Shown: positions 45,301-53,856, numbered from the stretch's first letter. The stretch is 64,000 nt of DNA from Hirschia litorea (GCF_042665075.1 NZ_JBHTBR010000005.1:1116001-1180000); one strand, 5' to 3'. Translations and numbers: made by a program. Notes: generated by a model not told the origin, from the letters alone.

Positions 45301-45973
45301 GCTTGAGTATAACCCGACATATATTCAAGAAATGATCTTCGGAAATGACCCAGAGTTCCTCTGTGCGCAATTCCGTGCAAGCCAAGTTCGTAATGCGGCG
45401 GGTGCCACGATTAAGGGTGTTGAACTTCAGTACACGCAAAACTACTCATTCCTACCTGGCGTGTTTTCAGGTCTTGGTCTGACAGCAAACTACACATACC
45501 AAGACAGTTCGTTTGAGCAGGAAACATCCAATTTGGCACCAGGAACAATTCTTCCTAGCTTCCAAATTGACCGTACTCCTGAGCACTCATACAACGTAAC
45601 AGGGTATTGGCAGCAAGATGGTCACCAAATGCGTTTAGCATATGGTGGGGCATCTGATGTGTTGGTTCAGCGTGCGTTCCAAAGGGGTGCATTGTGGGAA
45701 GAAGGGCGTGAAACGCTCGATTTCTCTGCGTCATACAAGCTGAATGATTTCTTCACGCTTTCATTTGATGCAGCCAACTTGTTAGATCAGCCGGTTAGAA
45801 CCTACTTCACAAGTCGCACAATCCAGTTGCCTGAAAATGCAACAGATGGCGGTGGCGCACTTGTAGCGTATGATGAGGGTAACCCGCTAGACGGCGATGC
45901 GTTCAAAGGGCGTACCGTTGCTGAGTACAATACAGGACGTGTATTCCGTCTTGGTCTACGTGCTGAATTCTAG
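42302..45973 (+). CDS. TonB-dependent receptor, large (1223 residues)
   Basis: This outer-membrane receptor has a signal peptide ending ASYAQ and TonB box TLDTIVVTGI. Its plug domain contains VSIRGASPNQTIVTLNG and a VEVIKTPAADDEEGSLGG stretch. A long beta-barrel ends in FRLGLRAEF with a terminal Phe, as outer-membrane proteins require. The start is TTG after GGGAGGAA. The size and the IRASISKSVLDKREA plug start are typical of oligosaccharide receptors of Caulobacter/Alteromonas type. Placement between agar genes and an operator site suggests agar or another red-algal oligosaccharide. A strong terminator follows, so it forms a single-gene unit. Confidence 0.93.
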   Translation: MNRFSKRLLFSAASVLAVASAGAGASYAQEAEGAQEDTKTLDTIVVTGIRASISKSVLDKREASKIVDTINAEDIGKSTDQNIAEALNRVSGISISTVDGEGSQVSIRGASPNQTIVTLNGAALGSTEFGQAVDLSSYSADVLAKVEVIKTPAADDEEGSLGGLVNLITRKPLDIEDNIRSFGVQGRYSEQPNVVDRKLNGTLSQKFFNDRFGVLVSVVDETSALRRDYVEHRDYNTFRSFNAEDQNGNVYTSDSYDANNAAIYGIAPQSSAYGLFEGTRDRQAIDSAFQWQITDKTDLTVNLSFAKQDIDNIQNEHTVRSNDQVRSPNFGPFSAVHPTTLPLEETNQVPIYADPSNWQIVNTDTRTWERILKRFDTGDVNSSANRYSNENSTASFELNHEFTDNLRVKAGASYQKAEQIPELQIYANLQAARELPESNKFFVPTELLQPIGFDCRGGRCQPVTGTHFVDLGDVITQPSAEQIAQLEADGVTGVIGQPILTRGDDNVSLTGVNPDDLLAKSLGSLFQTKREVLDEQQTAFIDIDYDVNRFGLTSIEVGGKYTKREKFVDNQAGTVTNLNSAATIVNPITGKPVLVSNALDQTPLQSFARRVSPDGLFDGIGLGENNIADGFMSVDAEALFNAVTGDPDLAITINNAETRGADFENFAGYIKTNFSYFDERLTGNIGVRYVKTEVQTEGFGGLQTFNEAFGRNQRIWDLRTIRGLTNTALPACPDAWNYPDGEVAQGDIYRYSRIDGTGVDTKGTATFLDDTRIADQGACHEPLLATGDIADVQAGDRTILRRHNNTFYTNNDFYVFDDDPSNGEGFVTTDAAGLSLTTRDNRIKSFPTTGQHEYDVWLPSMNLNFLVTDDIVARFAASKSMTRPNIDSLRPGFSVSEAGWGDPATRLNSINLYNTQLNPLESINIDTSFEWYFQKDALLSIGVFYKDITNLEESEQQNVYLTDLRSAIQNGDTVSTDGLILTEDTITIDNCYAEILGEWQLEYNPTYIQEMIFGNDPEFLCAQFRASQVRNAAGATIKGVELQYTQNYSFLPGVFSGLGLTANYTYQDSSFEQETSNLAPGTILPSFQIDRTPEHSYNVTGYWQQDGHQMRLAYGGASDVLVQRAFQRGALWEEGRETLDFSASYKLNDFFTLSFDAANLLDQPVRTYFTSRTIQLPENATDGGGALVAYDEGNPLDGDAFKGRTVAEYNTGRVFRLGLRAEF

Positions 45974-46002
45974 AATATAGAAATCTAGAACTTACAAATA
46001 AG

Positions 46003-46040
46003 AACAGCGGCCAATTTAGTTATTGGCCGCTGTTTTGTTT
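46003..46040 (+). terminator. Rho-independent terminator after large TonB receptor
   Basis: AACAGCGGCCAAT at 46003-46015 pairs with ATTGGCCGCTGTT at 46022-46034, followed by TTTGTTTTG. Confidence 0.9.
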
Positions 46041-46154
46041 TGTGGACGGTTGAGTAGTTTAGGTGGGGCTAAATATCGCCAGAGAAACTTTTATTCATCG
46101 ATGGAAGTTGCAGTTTGTATTTTAAGGAGGAGGCGAAGAAAAATTCTAGATAGA

Positions 46155-46946
46155 TTAAGTGTAACCTAAAAGTTTGCGTAGCCCGGGAGCGTGGTACTCG
46201 ATAAGTTGTTTTTGAGTGTCGGGAAGCTCATCTGGAAAGTTAAACTTTGATTTTTGCGAATTGATGTTTTCCCTTGAGGTTCCGCTTTGTTTTTTGTCTG
46301 CCCCGATTTTTACGCGCTCACGCCAATCTGAGGGTTTGATGATGCCTGCGGCGCCAAGTAGATTTGAAAAATACTTTTCAGCAGCGTCTGTTTCTAGATT
46401 ATTGGCGTGCAGCACGAGCTCCTCATATTTTACGAGATAAGTGCCGGTTCCCATCCATGAAACTGCGAACAAATTGTACTGATCTCTCATTGGCGGGGAT
46501 TTCTGGTAAATACCCACGATCATCAAGTTAAGTAAGTCATTCACCGTTAGGCTACCATCCTTGATATTGTCGAAATTGCTCTTGAATGCATCCGATACAA
46601 AGAAGCGTGCTTGCGCCATAACCCATGTGTGCGGATCACGTATAAGCGTGAACTTACGTGTGCGATTTGCAAGCATCGCGGATTTGTCAGTGTAGAGGAG
46701 GTGAGCTGACACAAGGTAGTTTTTTTGCGTATCAAACGCTGCCATGTGTTGGGCTATATTTGGCCATTGAATGAATTGATCTTTGTATTGTTGTTCAACG
46801 GGTACAAACATTCGCAGAATATTGCGAAGCAAGTGTGATCCGCTCTTTGGAATACTGTTTATGAATACAGGTTTTGTAAGAGGTTTTTGATCAAATTTTT
46901 GATTTTCTTGATCGAGCGTATCTGTTCCTAAAAATGCTTGTGGCAT
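46155..46946 (-). CDS. Sulfotransferase-like protein
   Basis: This 263-residue protein has the two PAPS-binding signatures of sulfotransferases: a 5'-phosphosulfate loop SIPKSGSHLL (31-40) and a 3'-phosphate motif near TLIRDPHTWVMAQARFF (100-116). It is somewhat short for the family and has no signal peptide, so it would act in the cytoplasm on an unknown acceptor. AAGAGGAA precedes the ATG. It stands alone on the minus strand between a TonB receptor and the halogenase-like gene. A sulfate-adding enzyme is unexpected in a polysaccharide-degrading region, where sulfatases are usual; none was seen. Confidence 0.7.
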   Translation of the reverse strand: MPQAFLGTDTLDQENQKFDQKPLTKPVFINSIPKSGSHLLRNILRMFVPVEQQYKDQFIQWPNIAQHMAAFDTQKNYLVSAHLLYTDKSAMLANRTRKFTLIRDPHTWVMAQARFFVSDAFKSNFDNIKDGSLTVNDLLNLMIVGIYQKSPPMRDQYNLFAVSWMGTGTYLVKYEELVLHANNLETDAAEKYFSNLLGAAGIIKPSDWRERVKIGADKKQSGTSRENINSQKSKFNFPDELPDTQKQLIEYHAPGLRKLLGYT

Positions 46947-47187
46947 GATTTCCTCTTATCAGTTTTTGCGTCCATATCTTCTTTGATTATATGGATAATA
47001 CGACATAAAGCCATTGAATTATTTCAATATTTGTGGATGATTGATGTAGGGGTATGGATGGTAAAGCCTGTCGCAAAGATATCTAATTTCAGGTTGGTTT
47101 TGCTCCATAAGGGTAAGGCATTCTAATAAGTCTTGTTTTTGAACTGACTGTAGTTTGGTGATGTCCAACAAAGCGGAAGTAGGTTTC

Positions 47188-48693
47188 ATGCATCATAATC
47201 AATTGAAGAATATTGTTATCGTTGGAGGTGGGACTGCTGGTTGGATGGCTGGTGCCTTAATGTCCAAATATATGCCGTCAAAGAGTACGAAAATCACTCT
47301 TATTGAATCCGAAGAAATTGGGACTGTCGGGGTCGGTGAGGCGACAATTCCGCATCTTGAAAACTTCAATCACCTACTGGGAATTGATGAAGCAACCTTC
47401 ATGAAAAAAACTCATGCTACGTTTAAGCTTGGGATTGATTTTGTCGACTGGTACAAAAAAGGAGAAAGCTACATTCACCCATTTGGGGATTATGGCATTG
47501 AGATGAACGGTCTTCAATTCTACCACTATTGGGGACGTATGAAGGCATTGGGAGAAACGTTTCCCTTGGAGGCCTATTCCATGAACATCGCCGCCGCTCG
47601 GGCGGGAAAGTTTATTAGGCCTGTTGCTGACCCCTCATCCTTGGCGTCTCGTATTCGCCATGCCTATCATCTGGATGCAAGTATGTATGCTAAATTCCTG
47701 CGTGAGTTTGCGGAAAGTCATGGTGCAAATAGAATTGAAGGCAAGGTAATTGAGGTTCACCAGCGAGCTGAGGATGGTTTTCTGACTGGTGTTACTTTGG
47801 ATTCCGGGCAAAAAATTGAAGGTGATCTTTTCTTAGATTGTACCGGGTTTAGAGGGTTGTTGATCGAGGGGGCTTTGGAAACGGGTTATGAGGATTGGAG
47901 CCACTATTTGCCTATGGATCGGGCGCTAGCTGTTCCGACAAGTAAAGTTGGTGATCCTCCTCCTTATACTGTCGCCACAGCGAGAGACGCCGGATGGACT
48001 TGGCGAATTCCGCTTCAGCACCGCGTTGGAAATGGCCATGTATATTCAAGCAAGTATATGGATAAGGCACAGGCAGAAAAGATATTGCTCGACAATATCA
48101 TTGGTGAGCCTTTGGCAGAGCCAAAGCAATTGTTTTTTAAAACGGGTCGCCGGAATAAATTTTGGAACAAGAATTGTGTAGCTCTTGGGCTGTCATCTGG
48201 CTTTTTAGAGCCGCTAGAATCAACTTCTATTCACCTCATACAAGAAGGCTTAGTGCGTTTGCTTGCATTGATGCCTGATATGAATTTCAACGCTGAAAAC
48301 TCTAAAGAATACAATAGGGTGATGGGGTTGAGTTATGAAAGGATTAGAGATTTCATTCTTCTGCACTATGTCGCAACGATACGTGACGACACGCCTTTCT
48401 GGAGAGATGTCCAAGCGATAGAACTGCCAGAAACGTTGGAGCATAGAATGCGGTTGCTTTGCGAATCTGGGCATTACGTAAAATATGAGCAAGATCTGTT
48501 TTGGTTAGATAGCTGGCTGGCAGTCATGGATGGGCAGGGTTTTTCGCCAAAGATTTACAGTCCTTTAGCGGATGCTATGGACGAAAGACAGCTTGCCCAA
48601 ACCATGGCTCAGTTGCGTCACGCTGTTTCTGAAATAACGCGACAAATGCCGACGCATCAGCAATTCATAAATCAATATTGCAAGTCAAACTGA
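47188..48693 (+). CDS. Tryptophan-halogenase-family flavoprotein
   Basis: This 501-residue FAD-dependent protein of the tryptophan 7-halogenase family has FAD motif IVGGGTAGWMAG (about 11-22), GVGEATIP, Lys80 near the catalytic lysine position of PrnA-type enzymes, and the halogenase mark WTWRIP. The C-terminal LEPLESTSIHLIQEG is also characteristic. The start at 47188 follows GGAAGTAGG; in-frame codons at 47155-47161 have no ribosome site. Such genes recur beside TonB receptors in sugar-degrading marine and Caulobacter-like bacteria without proven halogenation. Tryptophan itself is an uncertain substrate. Confidence 0.85.
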   Translation: MHHNQLKNIVIVGGGTAGWMAGALMSKYMPSKSTKITLIESEEIGTVGVGEATIPHLENFNHLLGIDEATFMKKTHATFKLGIDFVDWYKKGESYIHPFGDYGIEMNGLQFYHYWGRMKALGETFPLEAYSMNIAAARAGKFIRPVADPSSLASRIRHAYHLDASMYAKFLREFAESHGANRIEGKVIEVHQRAEDGFLTGVTLDSGQKIEGDLFLDCTGFRGLLIEGALETGYEDWSHYLPMDRALAVPTSKVGDPPPYTVATARDAGWTWRIPLQHRVGNGHVYSSKYMDKAQAEKILLDNIIGEPLAEPKQLFFKTGRRNKFWNKNCVALGLSSGFLEPLESTSIHLIQEGLVRLLALMPDMNFNAENSKEYNRVMGLSYERIRDFILLHYVATIRDDTPFWRDVQAIELPETLEHRMRLLCESGHYVKYEQDLFWLDSWLAVMDGQGFSPKIYSPLADAMDERQLAQTMAQLRHAVSEITRQMPTHQQFINQYCKSN

Positions 48694-48751
48694 CAATATA
48701 GCGTGCCTCTATGATTAGGAAGTTTTGGAAGAAAATGCTGCGCGCCTATTT

Positions 48752-48789
48752 TTGTATACAATTGACAAAAAGACTCGAGATCATATAAT
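48752..48789 (+). promoter_or_regulatory. Operator plus near-consensus promoter of GH50-3
   Basis: TTGTATACAA (48752-48761) abuts TTGACA (48762-48767), and TATAAT (48784-48789) follows after 16 bases. The -35 and -10 hexamers are both exact sigma70 consensus. The start codon is 143 bases further on. This is the clearest case of the regional palindrome touching a promoter. Confidence 0.75.
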
Positions 48790-48932
48790 TCACGGTGGAT
48801 GGTCTGTACTAAGTTGGAGACCTTACTTTTAGGCCTTGAAAAACTTTTTCAAAACAAAAGCGAGATTGAAGCTTCGCTAAATATACAGGCAATAGTGAAG
48901 CGTTCGCTTTCGTTGATTGCCGAGGGGAGAAT

Positions 48933-51269
48933 ATGAAAGTCATTACACGTAACTTGCTCATGTGTGGGTGCTCGGCGCTTGGTCTTATCCTGCTCGGTGC
49001 ATGCCAGCCCGATGATGAGGGCGCGAATGTGCAGTCCGAAGCGGCTGTGAGTGCTGAGAGTGAAACCGTGTTGGTCGATTTTGACGCGGATGCGCAAAAG
49101 GGCTGGATTTCCTCCAAGCGTGAGAATGCGTTCTCGTTTGTAACAGAAGCTGATGGCAATCAGAAAATTGCGCTTTCTTTTTCCCCAGAGATTAACACTG
49201 ATACAGTGTCCATCAAGCCAGATTCACCTTGGGATTTGCAAAATTTCAGCGACCACAATATTGCGTTTGATGTACAAAACCTCGCCACTACATCGACGCA
49301 GCTTTATGTGAACCTTGAAGATGTTGCGGGAGCTGGTGAGAGCCGTTCAATCAGCTTGCCAGCAGGTTTTGACGGTACGGTGTTCTTTCCAATTACTGGT
49401 CCTGAAGCGCGCTCGGAAGATGGTCTTTGGGGCGTACCGACACCTTGGGAAACGCAAGACTCAATGATGGTGTGGCGCTCTAAGAAGAAAGACCAGATCA
49501 CCACAGATAAAATCGCAAAACTGGACTTTGCGACTGTGGGTATATTGGAAGAGCGTAATCTTAAAATTGATAATTTGCGCATACGTCAGAACCCAGAGCG
49601 CACATTTGCTTGGCTTGAAAATCTGGTTGATAAATACGGTCAAAACACACGTGACAATGGGCCTTTAACAGTTAAGTCTGATGAAGAATTGCGCAAAATT
49701 GCTGATGCAGAATTGGCCCAATTGGCTGCAAGTGAAGGCATGCCAGACCGCTCTAAATTTGGTGGCTATAAAGACGGTCCCAAACTTGAAGCAACCGGGT
49801 ATTTTCGCGTTGAAAAAGTAGATGGCAAATGGTGGATGGTTGATCCTGAAGGCTATCTATTCTTCTCGCACGGTCCCGCCAATGTACGTATGGCGAATAT
49901 GACGACCACAACGGGTATAGATTTTAAAGATGATAGTGTGCGCGTCATTAATTCTGATGAGGTGACACCAGAAGACTCGATGGGAATTATCAAAGTTTCT
50001 GATGAGGTACGTCAATCGCGTTACGTGACATCGCCTGAGCGTAATAAAATGTTCGAATGGCTGCCAGCTTATGATGATCCTTTGGCTGAGCATTATTCTT
50101 ACCGCAGATCCACGCATATGGGGCCGGTTGCGCATGGAGAGACCTATAGTTTCTACCGCGCAAATTTAGAGCGCCGCTATGGTGAGCAAGAGCCTGAATC
50201 CTACATTAAGAAGTGGGAAGAGGTCACTCTGGATCGCATGAAGGACTGGGGTTTTACCTCTTTTGGAAATTGGGTCGATCCAGCATTCTATCCAAACGAG
50301 CAGGTGCCATATTTCGCAAACGGATGGATTATTGGGGACTTTAAAACCCTTCAGCCAGGTGTTGAGCGCTGGAGTCCAATGCCAGACTTTTTTGATCCTG
50401 TGTTTGCTGAGAGAGCAAAGGCAACCATTTCTGTGATTGCAGAAGAAGTGCAGGGTTCCCCATGGTGTGCGGGTATATTTGTTGATAATGAAAAAGCTTG
50501 GGGTGAGTTAGAGGGAAGTGTTGTGGCGCGTTATGGTGTGATCACAGATGCGCTTTCCAAAGATGCAGCCGACAGCCCTGCGAAAGCGGCATTTACAGCC
50601 CACCTAAAAGACAAGTACGACACAATTGATGCGCTAAATGCTGCGTGGAATACAAACATCGCTGATTGGACGGCCTTTGAAGCGAGCCAGCGCTTTGAAA
50701 CCTATACAGATGCGCATGTTGCTGACCTATCAGGAATGCTTGAAATGTTGGGTGAGCAGTATTTTAAAGTCGTACACGGAACTTTGGAAGAATATCTACC
50801 AAACCACCTATATATGGGTGCTCGAATGGCCAATTGGGGTATGCCTCCAGAGATTATCAAGGCCTCGGTCAAGTATTCGGATGCTTTGAGTTTCAATATC
50901 TATGAAGAGGGTGTTCAAGAAAAGAATTGGGCATTTTTAGAAGAGATTGACCTGCCAACAGTGATTGGTGAATTCCATATTGGAACGACGTCTGATTCAG
51001 GTTTGTATAATCCAGGTATTGTGCATGCTCATGATCAAAAAGATCGTGCCAGAATGTATAAGCAATACATGCAAAGTGTGTTGGATAATCCCTATTTTGT
51101 TGGGGCGCACTGGTTCCAATATATGGATGAACCGGTTACGGGCCGCGCTTATGATGGTGAAAATGCCAATATCGGTTTTGTGAATGTTGCCGATATTCCT
51201 TATCCTGAGCTTGTAGATGCAGCCAAAGAATTTAACGCTAAAATCTACTCCGAGCGGTATGGAAAATAG
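48933..51269 (+). CDS. GH50 beta-agarase 3, lipoprotein
   Basis: This 778-residue GH50 enzyme has lipobox LGAC (Cys24, then Gln), a beta-sandwich domain (about 45-220) and a catalytic barrel. The acid/base is Glu520 in VDNEKAWG and the nucleophile Glu680 in VIGEFHIG. The Ser-to-Ala change in NEKAWG, relative to NEKSWG in copies 1 and 2, is a small active-site-near difference. The start follows GGGGAGA. It is a single-gene unit with a strong promoter and a terminator. Three copies in 42 kb suggest division of labour by oligomer length or location, which sequence cannot settle. Confidence 0.93.
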   Translation: MKVITRNLLMCGCSALGLILLGACQPDDEGANVQSEAAVSAESETVLVDFDADAQKGWISSKRENAFSFVTEADGNQKIALSFSPEINTDTVSIKPDSPWDLQNFSDHNIAFDVQNLATTSTQLYVNLEDVAGAGESRSISLPAGFDGTVFFPITGPEARSEDGLWGVPTPWETQDSMMVWRSKKKDQITTDKIAKLDFATVGILEERNLKIDNLRIRQNPERTFAWLENLVDKYGQNTRDNGPLTVKSDEELRKIADAELAQLAASEGMPDRSKFGGYKDGPKLEATGYFRVEKVDGKWWMVDPEGYLFFSHGPANVRMANMTTTTGIDFKDDSVRVINSDEVTPEDSMGIIKVSDEVRQSRYVTSPERNKMFEWLPAYDDPLAEHYSYRRSTHMGPVAHGETYSFYRANLERRYGEQEPESYIKKWEEVTLDRMKDWGFTSFGNWVDPAFYPNEQVPYFANGWIIGDFKTLQPGVERWSPMPDFFDPVFAERAKATISVIAEEVQGSPWCAGIFVDNEKAWGELEGSVVARYGVITDALSKDAADSPAKAAFTAHLKDKYDTIDALNAAWNTNIADWTAFEASQRFETYTDAHVADLSGMLEMLGEQYFKVVHGTLEEYLPNHLYMGARMANWGMPPEIIKASVKYSDALSFNIYEEGVQEKNWAFLEEIDLPTVIGEFHIGTTSDSGLYNPGIVHAHDQKDRARMYKQYMQSVLDNPYFVGAHWFQYMDEPVTGRAYDGENANIGFVNVADIPYPELVDAAKEFNAKIYSERYGK

Positions 51270-51277
51270 ATGAAGAG

Positions 51278-51316
51278 AAGGGCTTTTTGTGAAAATACAA
51301 AAAGCCCTTTTTATTT
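51278..51316. terminator. Terminator between GH50-3 and DeoR gene
   Basis: AAGGGCTTTTTGT at 51278-51290 pairs with ACAAAAAGCCCTT at 51297-51309, followed by TTTATTT. The stem's own A and T runs allow it to work for both convergent genes; it slightly overlaps the DeoR 3' end. Confidence 0.85.
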
Positions 51317-52075
51317 ACCGACCTGAAGCTCAACGTTTGCATGTTTGCAAAGAGATATAAACTCAGAGCTTGGTTGTTCGTCTGTAAACACGGTGTCTAT
51401 TTCGCTTAAATCAGCAAACCGTATCATAGCGCGACGCCCAAATTTTGTGTGATCCGCAACGAGAAAGGTTTGGCTTGAGTTTTTAATAATTGCGCGTGCG
51501 GTTTGTGTTTCTCTTTCATCAAAATCGAGTAATGAGCCGTCCGTTTCAATGCCGCTCACGCCAATAATGCCATAGTCCAATCTAAAACGGTTCATGAATT
51601 CGGTAGCTGAATGACCCACGATTCCGGAATCTTTAGTGCGAAGTAGGCCGCCAGCAATTGAAATTTCAAAACTCTCATTGCGGGCCAGCGTAGATGCGAC
51701 ATTCAAATTATTAGTTACAATTGTGAGGCTCTTTTTAGTAAGAAGCGCTTCTGCAACAGCTTCTGTCGTTGTGCCGATATTTAAAAACAGGGATGCCCCA
51801 TCAGGAATAGCTTTGGCGACCATACGGGCGATGCGTTCTTTTCCAACAGAGGCAGCTTCACGGCGCGCTGAATAGGGTTGGTTTTCACTTGTTGCAGAGC
51901 GCCCAGCGCCGCCATGGAAACGTTGAAGCAGGTTTAGATCGCAAAGCTGGTTTATGTCTCTGCGAATTGTCTGAGGCGTGACGCCTAGGGCTTCCACGAG
52001 GCGTTCAGTTGCAACAAAGCCTTGAGCTTCAACGAGTTGAAGAATTGAATTTTGGCGATCTGAAAGCTTGTCCAA
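51311..52075 (-). CDS. DeoR-family regulator (GlpR-like)
   Basis: This 254-residue DeoR/GlpR-type repressor has an N-terminal helix-turn-helix (ILQLVEAQGFV, then LVEALGVTPQTIRRDI, about 11-40) and a sugar-phosphate-sensing domain with FLNIGTTTEAVAEAL. The start is TTG after GGAG. It diverges from a glycerol kinase gene, and a 16-base palindrome lies between them. As in GlpR systems, glycerol-3-phosphate is the likely inducer. It may still be active even though the kinase reading frame is broken. Confidence 0.87.
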   Translation of the reverse strand: MDKLSDRQNSILQLVEAQGFVATERLVEALGVTPQTIRRDINQLCDLNLLQRFHGGAGRSATSENQPYSARREAASVGKERIARMVAKAIPDGASLFLNIGTTTEAVAEALLTKKSLTIVTNNLNVASTLARNESFEISIAGGLLRTKDSGIVGHSATEFMNRFRLDYGIIGVSGIETDGSLLDFDERETQTARAIIKNSSQTFLVADHTKFGRRAMIRFADLSEIDTVFTDEQPSSEFISLCKHANVELQVGK

Positions 52076-52120
52076 TGTTTCAACTCCGAAAGCAATGAGA
52101 TTTATCTACTTGACCTATGT

Positions 52121-52136
52121 TTGAATTCGAATTCAA
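52121..52136. promoter_or_regulatory. 16-base palindrome, probable DeoR/GlpR operator
   Basis: TTGAATTCGAATTCAA is perfectly symmetric and lies in the spacer of a possible glpK promoter (TTGACC at 52110-52115, CAATAT near 52134). Binding would block glpK transcription. Confidence 0.55.
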
Positions 52137-52195
52137 TATATTGTTAGCGAAAATTTTAAGACACAATAACAATCAAAAACTAGAGCATTGAAATT

Positions 52196-53684
52196 ATGGA
52201 TAATTTTTCTCATATCTTGTCGATAGATCAAGGAACTACAAGTTCAAGAGCTATAGTTTTCGATCATCATTCACGCATTGTGGCTGATGCGCAGCGCGAA
52301 TTCGAACAATTTTATCCAAATGAAGGTTGGGTGGAGCATGATCCAGAAGAGATTTGGAGTACGACGCTAACAGTATCGCGCGCTGCCGTGAAAAAGGCGG
52401 AGGCATTGGATGCAAAGGTTGAGGCAATTGGAGTCACCAATCAGCGTGAAACAGTTGTTGTTTGGGATCGTAAAACGGGCGCGCCCATTTACAATGCGAT
52501 TGTCTGGCAAGATCGGCGGACAGCTGATGTCTGCGGAAAAATGAAAAAAGATGGGTTGGAAACAACTGTCAGAGAGAAGACAGGATTATTGTTAGACCCA
52601 TATTTTTCTGCGTCAAAAATTGCTTGGATATTGGACAATGTTGAGGGTGCACGTGCGCGTGCGCAGGCAGGCGAGTTGGCGTGTGGTACAATTGATTGTT
52701 TTTTGATTTGGCGTCTTACTGGCGGAAAGGTGCACGCAACGGATGTCACCAATGCGAGCCGCACAAGTCTTTTCAATATCCGTAGTTTAACTTGGGATGA
52801 TGAATTGCTTTCCATATTCCGTGTGCCTGCCAGTTTATTGCCAGAAGTGAAGCAATGCGCCGATGATTATGGGCAAAGCGAAAGTGATATTTTTGGACGG
52901 CCTATCCCTATTTGTGGGGTGATTGGGGATCAGCAATCAGCTGCGTTTGGGCAAGCGGGTTTTGAGGCTGGGGCGATTAAAAGCACATATGGAACGGGGT
53001 GTTTCGTTTTAGCCAATACCGGACAAGACTTACTGTTTTCTGATAATAATCTTCTCACCACGATTGCCTATGGGTTAGATGGTAAAACCTCCTACGCGAT
53101 TGAGGGATCAATTTTTTATCGCTGGCGCTGCTGTGCAATGGTTGCGTGATGAATTGCAGATTATTGGACATGCAAGTGAGACGGAGGCGCTGGCTCAATC
53201 CATCAAGGACAATCAAGGTGTGTATCTCGTGCCTGCATTTGCGGGGCTTGGTGCGCCGCATTGGCGCGCCGATGCGCGAGGTGCTGTATTTGGTTTGACG
53301 CGGGGAACAGGCAAGGCAGCTTTGGCGCGCGCGGCTTTGGAGTGTGTGGCCTACCAAACATTAGATTTAATGAAGGCTATGGATGCAGACGGTGTTGCCT
53401 CCCATACGTTGAAAGTAGATGGAGGTATGGTGAAAAATGATTGGATGGTTCAGTTTCTTGCTGACATTTTGCAAACTCCTGTTGAGCGTCCAATGGTCAT
53501 GGAAACGACAGCTTTAGGAGCTGCTTATATGGCTGGACTGCAAAGCGGTATTTATCGTGATCTTGATGAAATTACGGCGCTCTGGAAGTTGGATACGCGG
53601 TTTGAAGCGCGTATGGATACGGCGCAACGCGACGGGTTGGTTGCAGGCTGGCAGCAAGCTGTAAGAAGAACGCTAACAGATTAA
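52196..53684 (+). pseudogene. glpK: Glycerol kinase, broken by a +1 frameshift
   Basis: This is a FGGY-family glycerol kinase, about 495 residues if repaired, against about 500 for the family. The first frame runs to 53149 (SIDQGTTSSRAIVFD, VTNQRETVVVWD, WQDRRTADVC, YGTGCFVL). It then ends wrongly after YAIEGSIF. The second frame resumes at IAGAAVQWLRDELQ and continues to 53684. The switch falls in a run of six T at 53112-53117, where five T would restore EGSIFIAGAAVQW. It may be a true loss, phase variation or a sequencing error. The rest of the frame is intact and undecayed, which argues for a recent change or an error. There is no glpF or glpD nearby. Confidence 0.85.
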
Positions 53685-53724
53685 CTGCTCTTTGGAGGCA
53701 ATCGGGTAGCGGGGCCAAAGCAGG

Positions 53725-53791
53725 TGCTAAGCAGGAGCTTAGCAGATGGCTGAGTTATTGATTGAGGGAGGTGTTTGCACCTCCCTTTTTT
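53725..53791 (+). terminator. Hairpin and Rho-independent terminator after glpK
   Basis: A first perfect hairpin, TGCTAAGC/GCTTAGCA (53725-53744), precedes the terminator GGGAGGTG (53766-53773) paired with CACCTCCC (53778-53785) and six T. Confidence 0.85.
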
Positions 53792-53856
53792 ATTAAGCGG
53801 AAGAATAGCCAGATAAATCGAGATCACAGCGTTTAAAGATTGCATTCGCGTATATA

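Noticed and set aside
53112..53117. Programmed frameshift or transcriptional slippage in glpK
   Set aside because: Glycerol kinases are not known to use recoding, and no slippery heptamer with a downstream structure was evident. Mutation or sequence error is simpler, although six T could slip at low rate.
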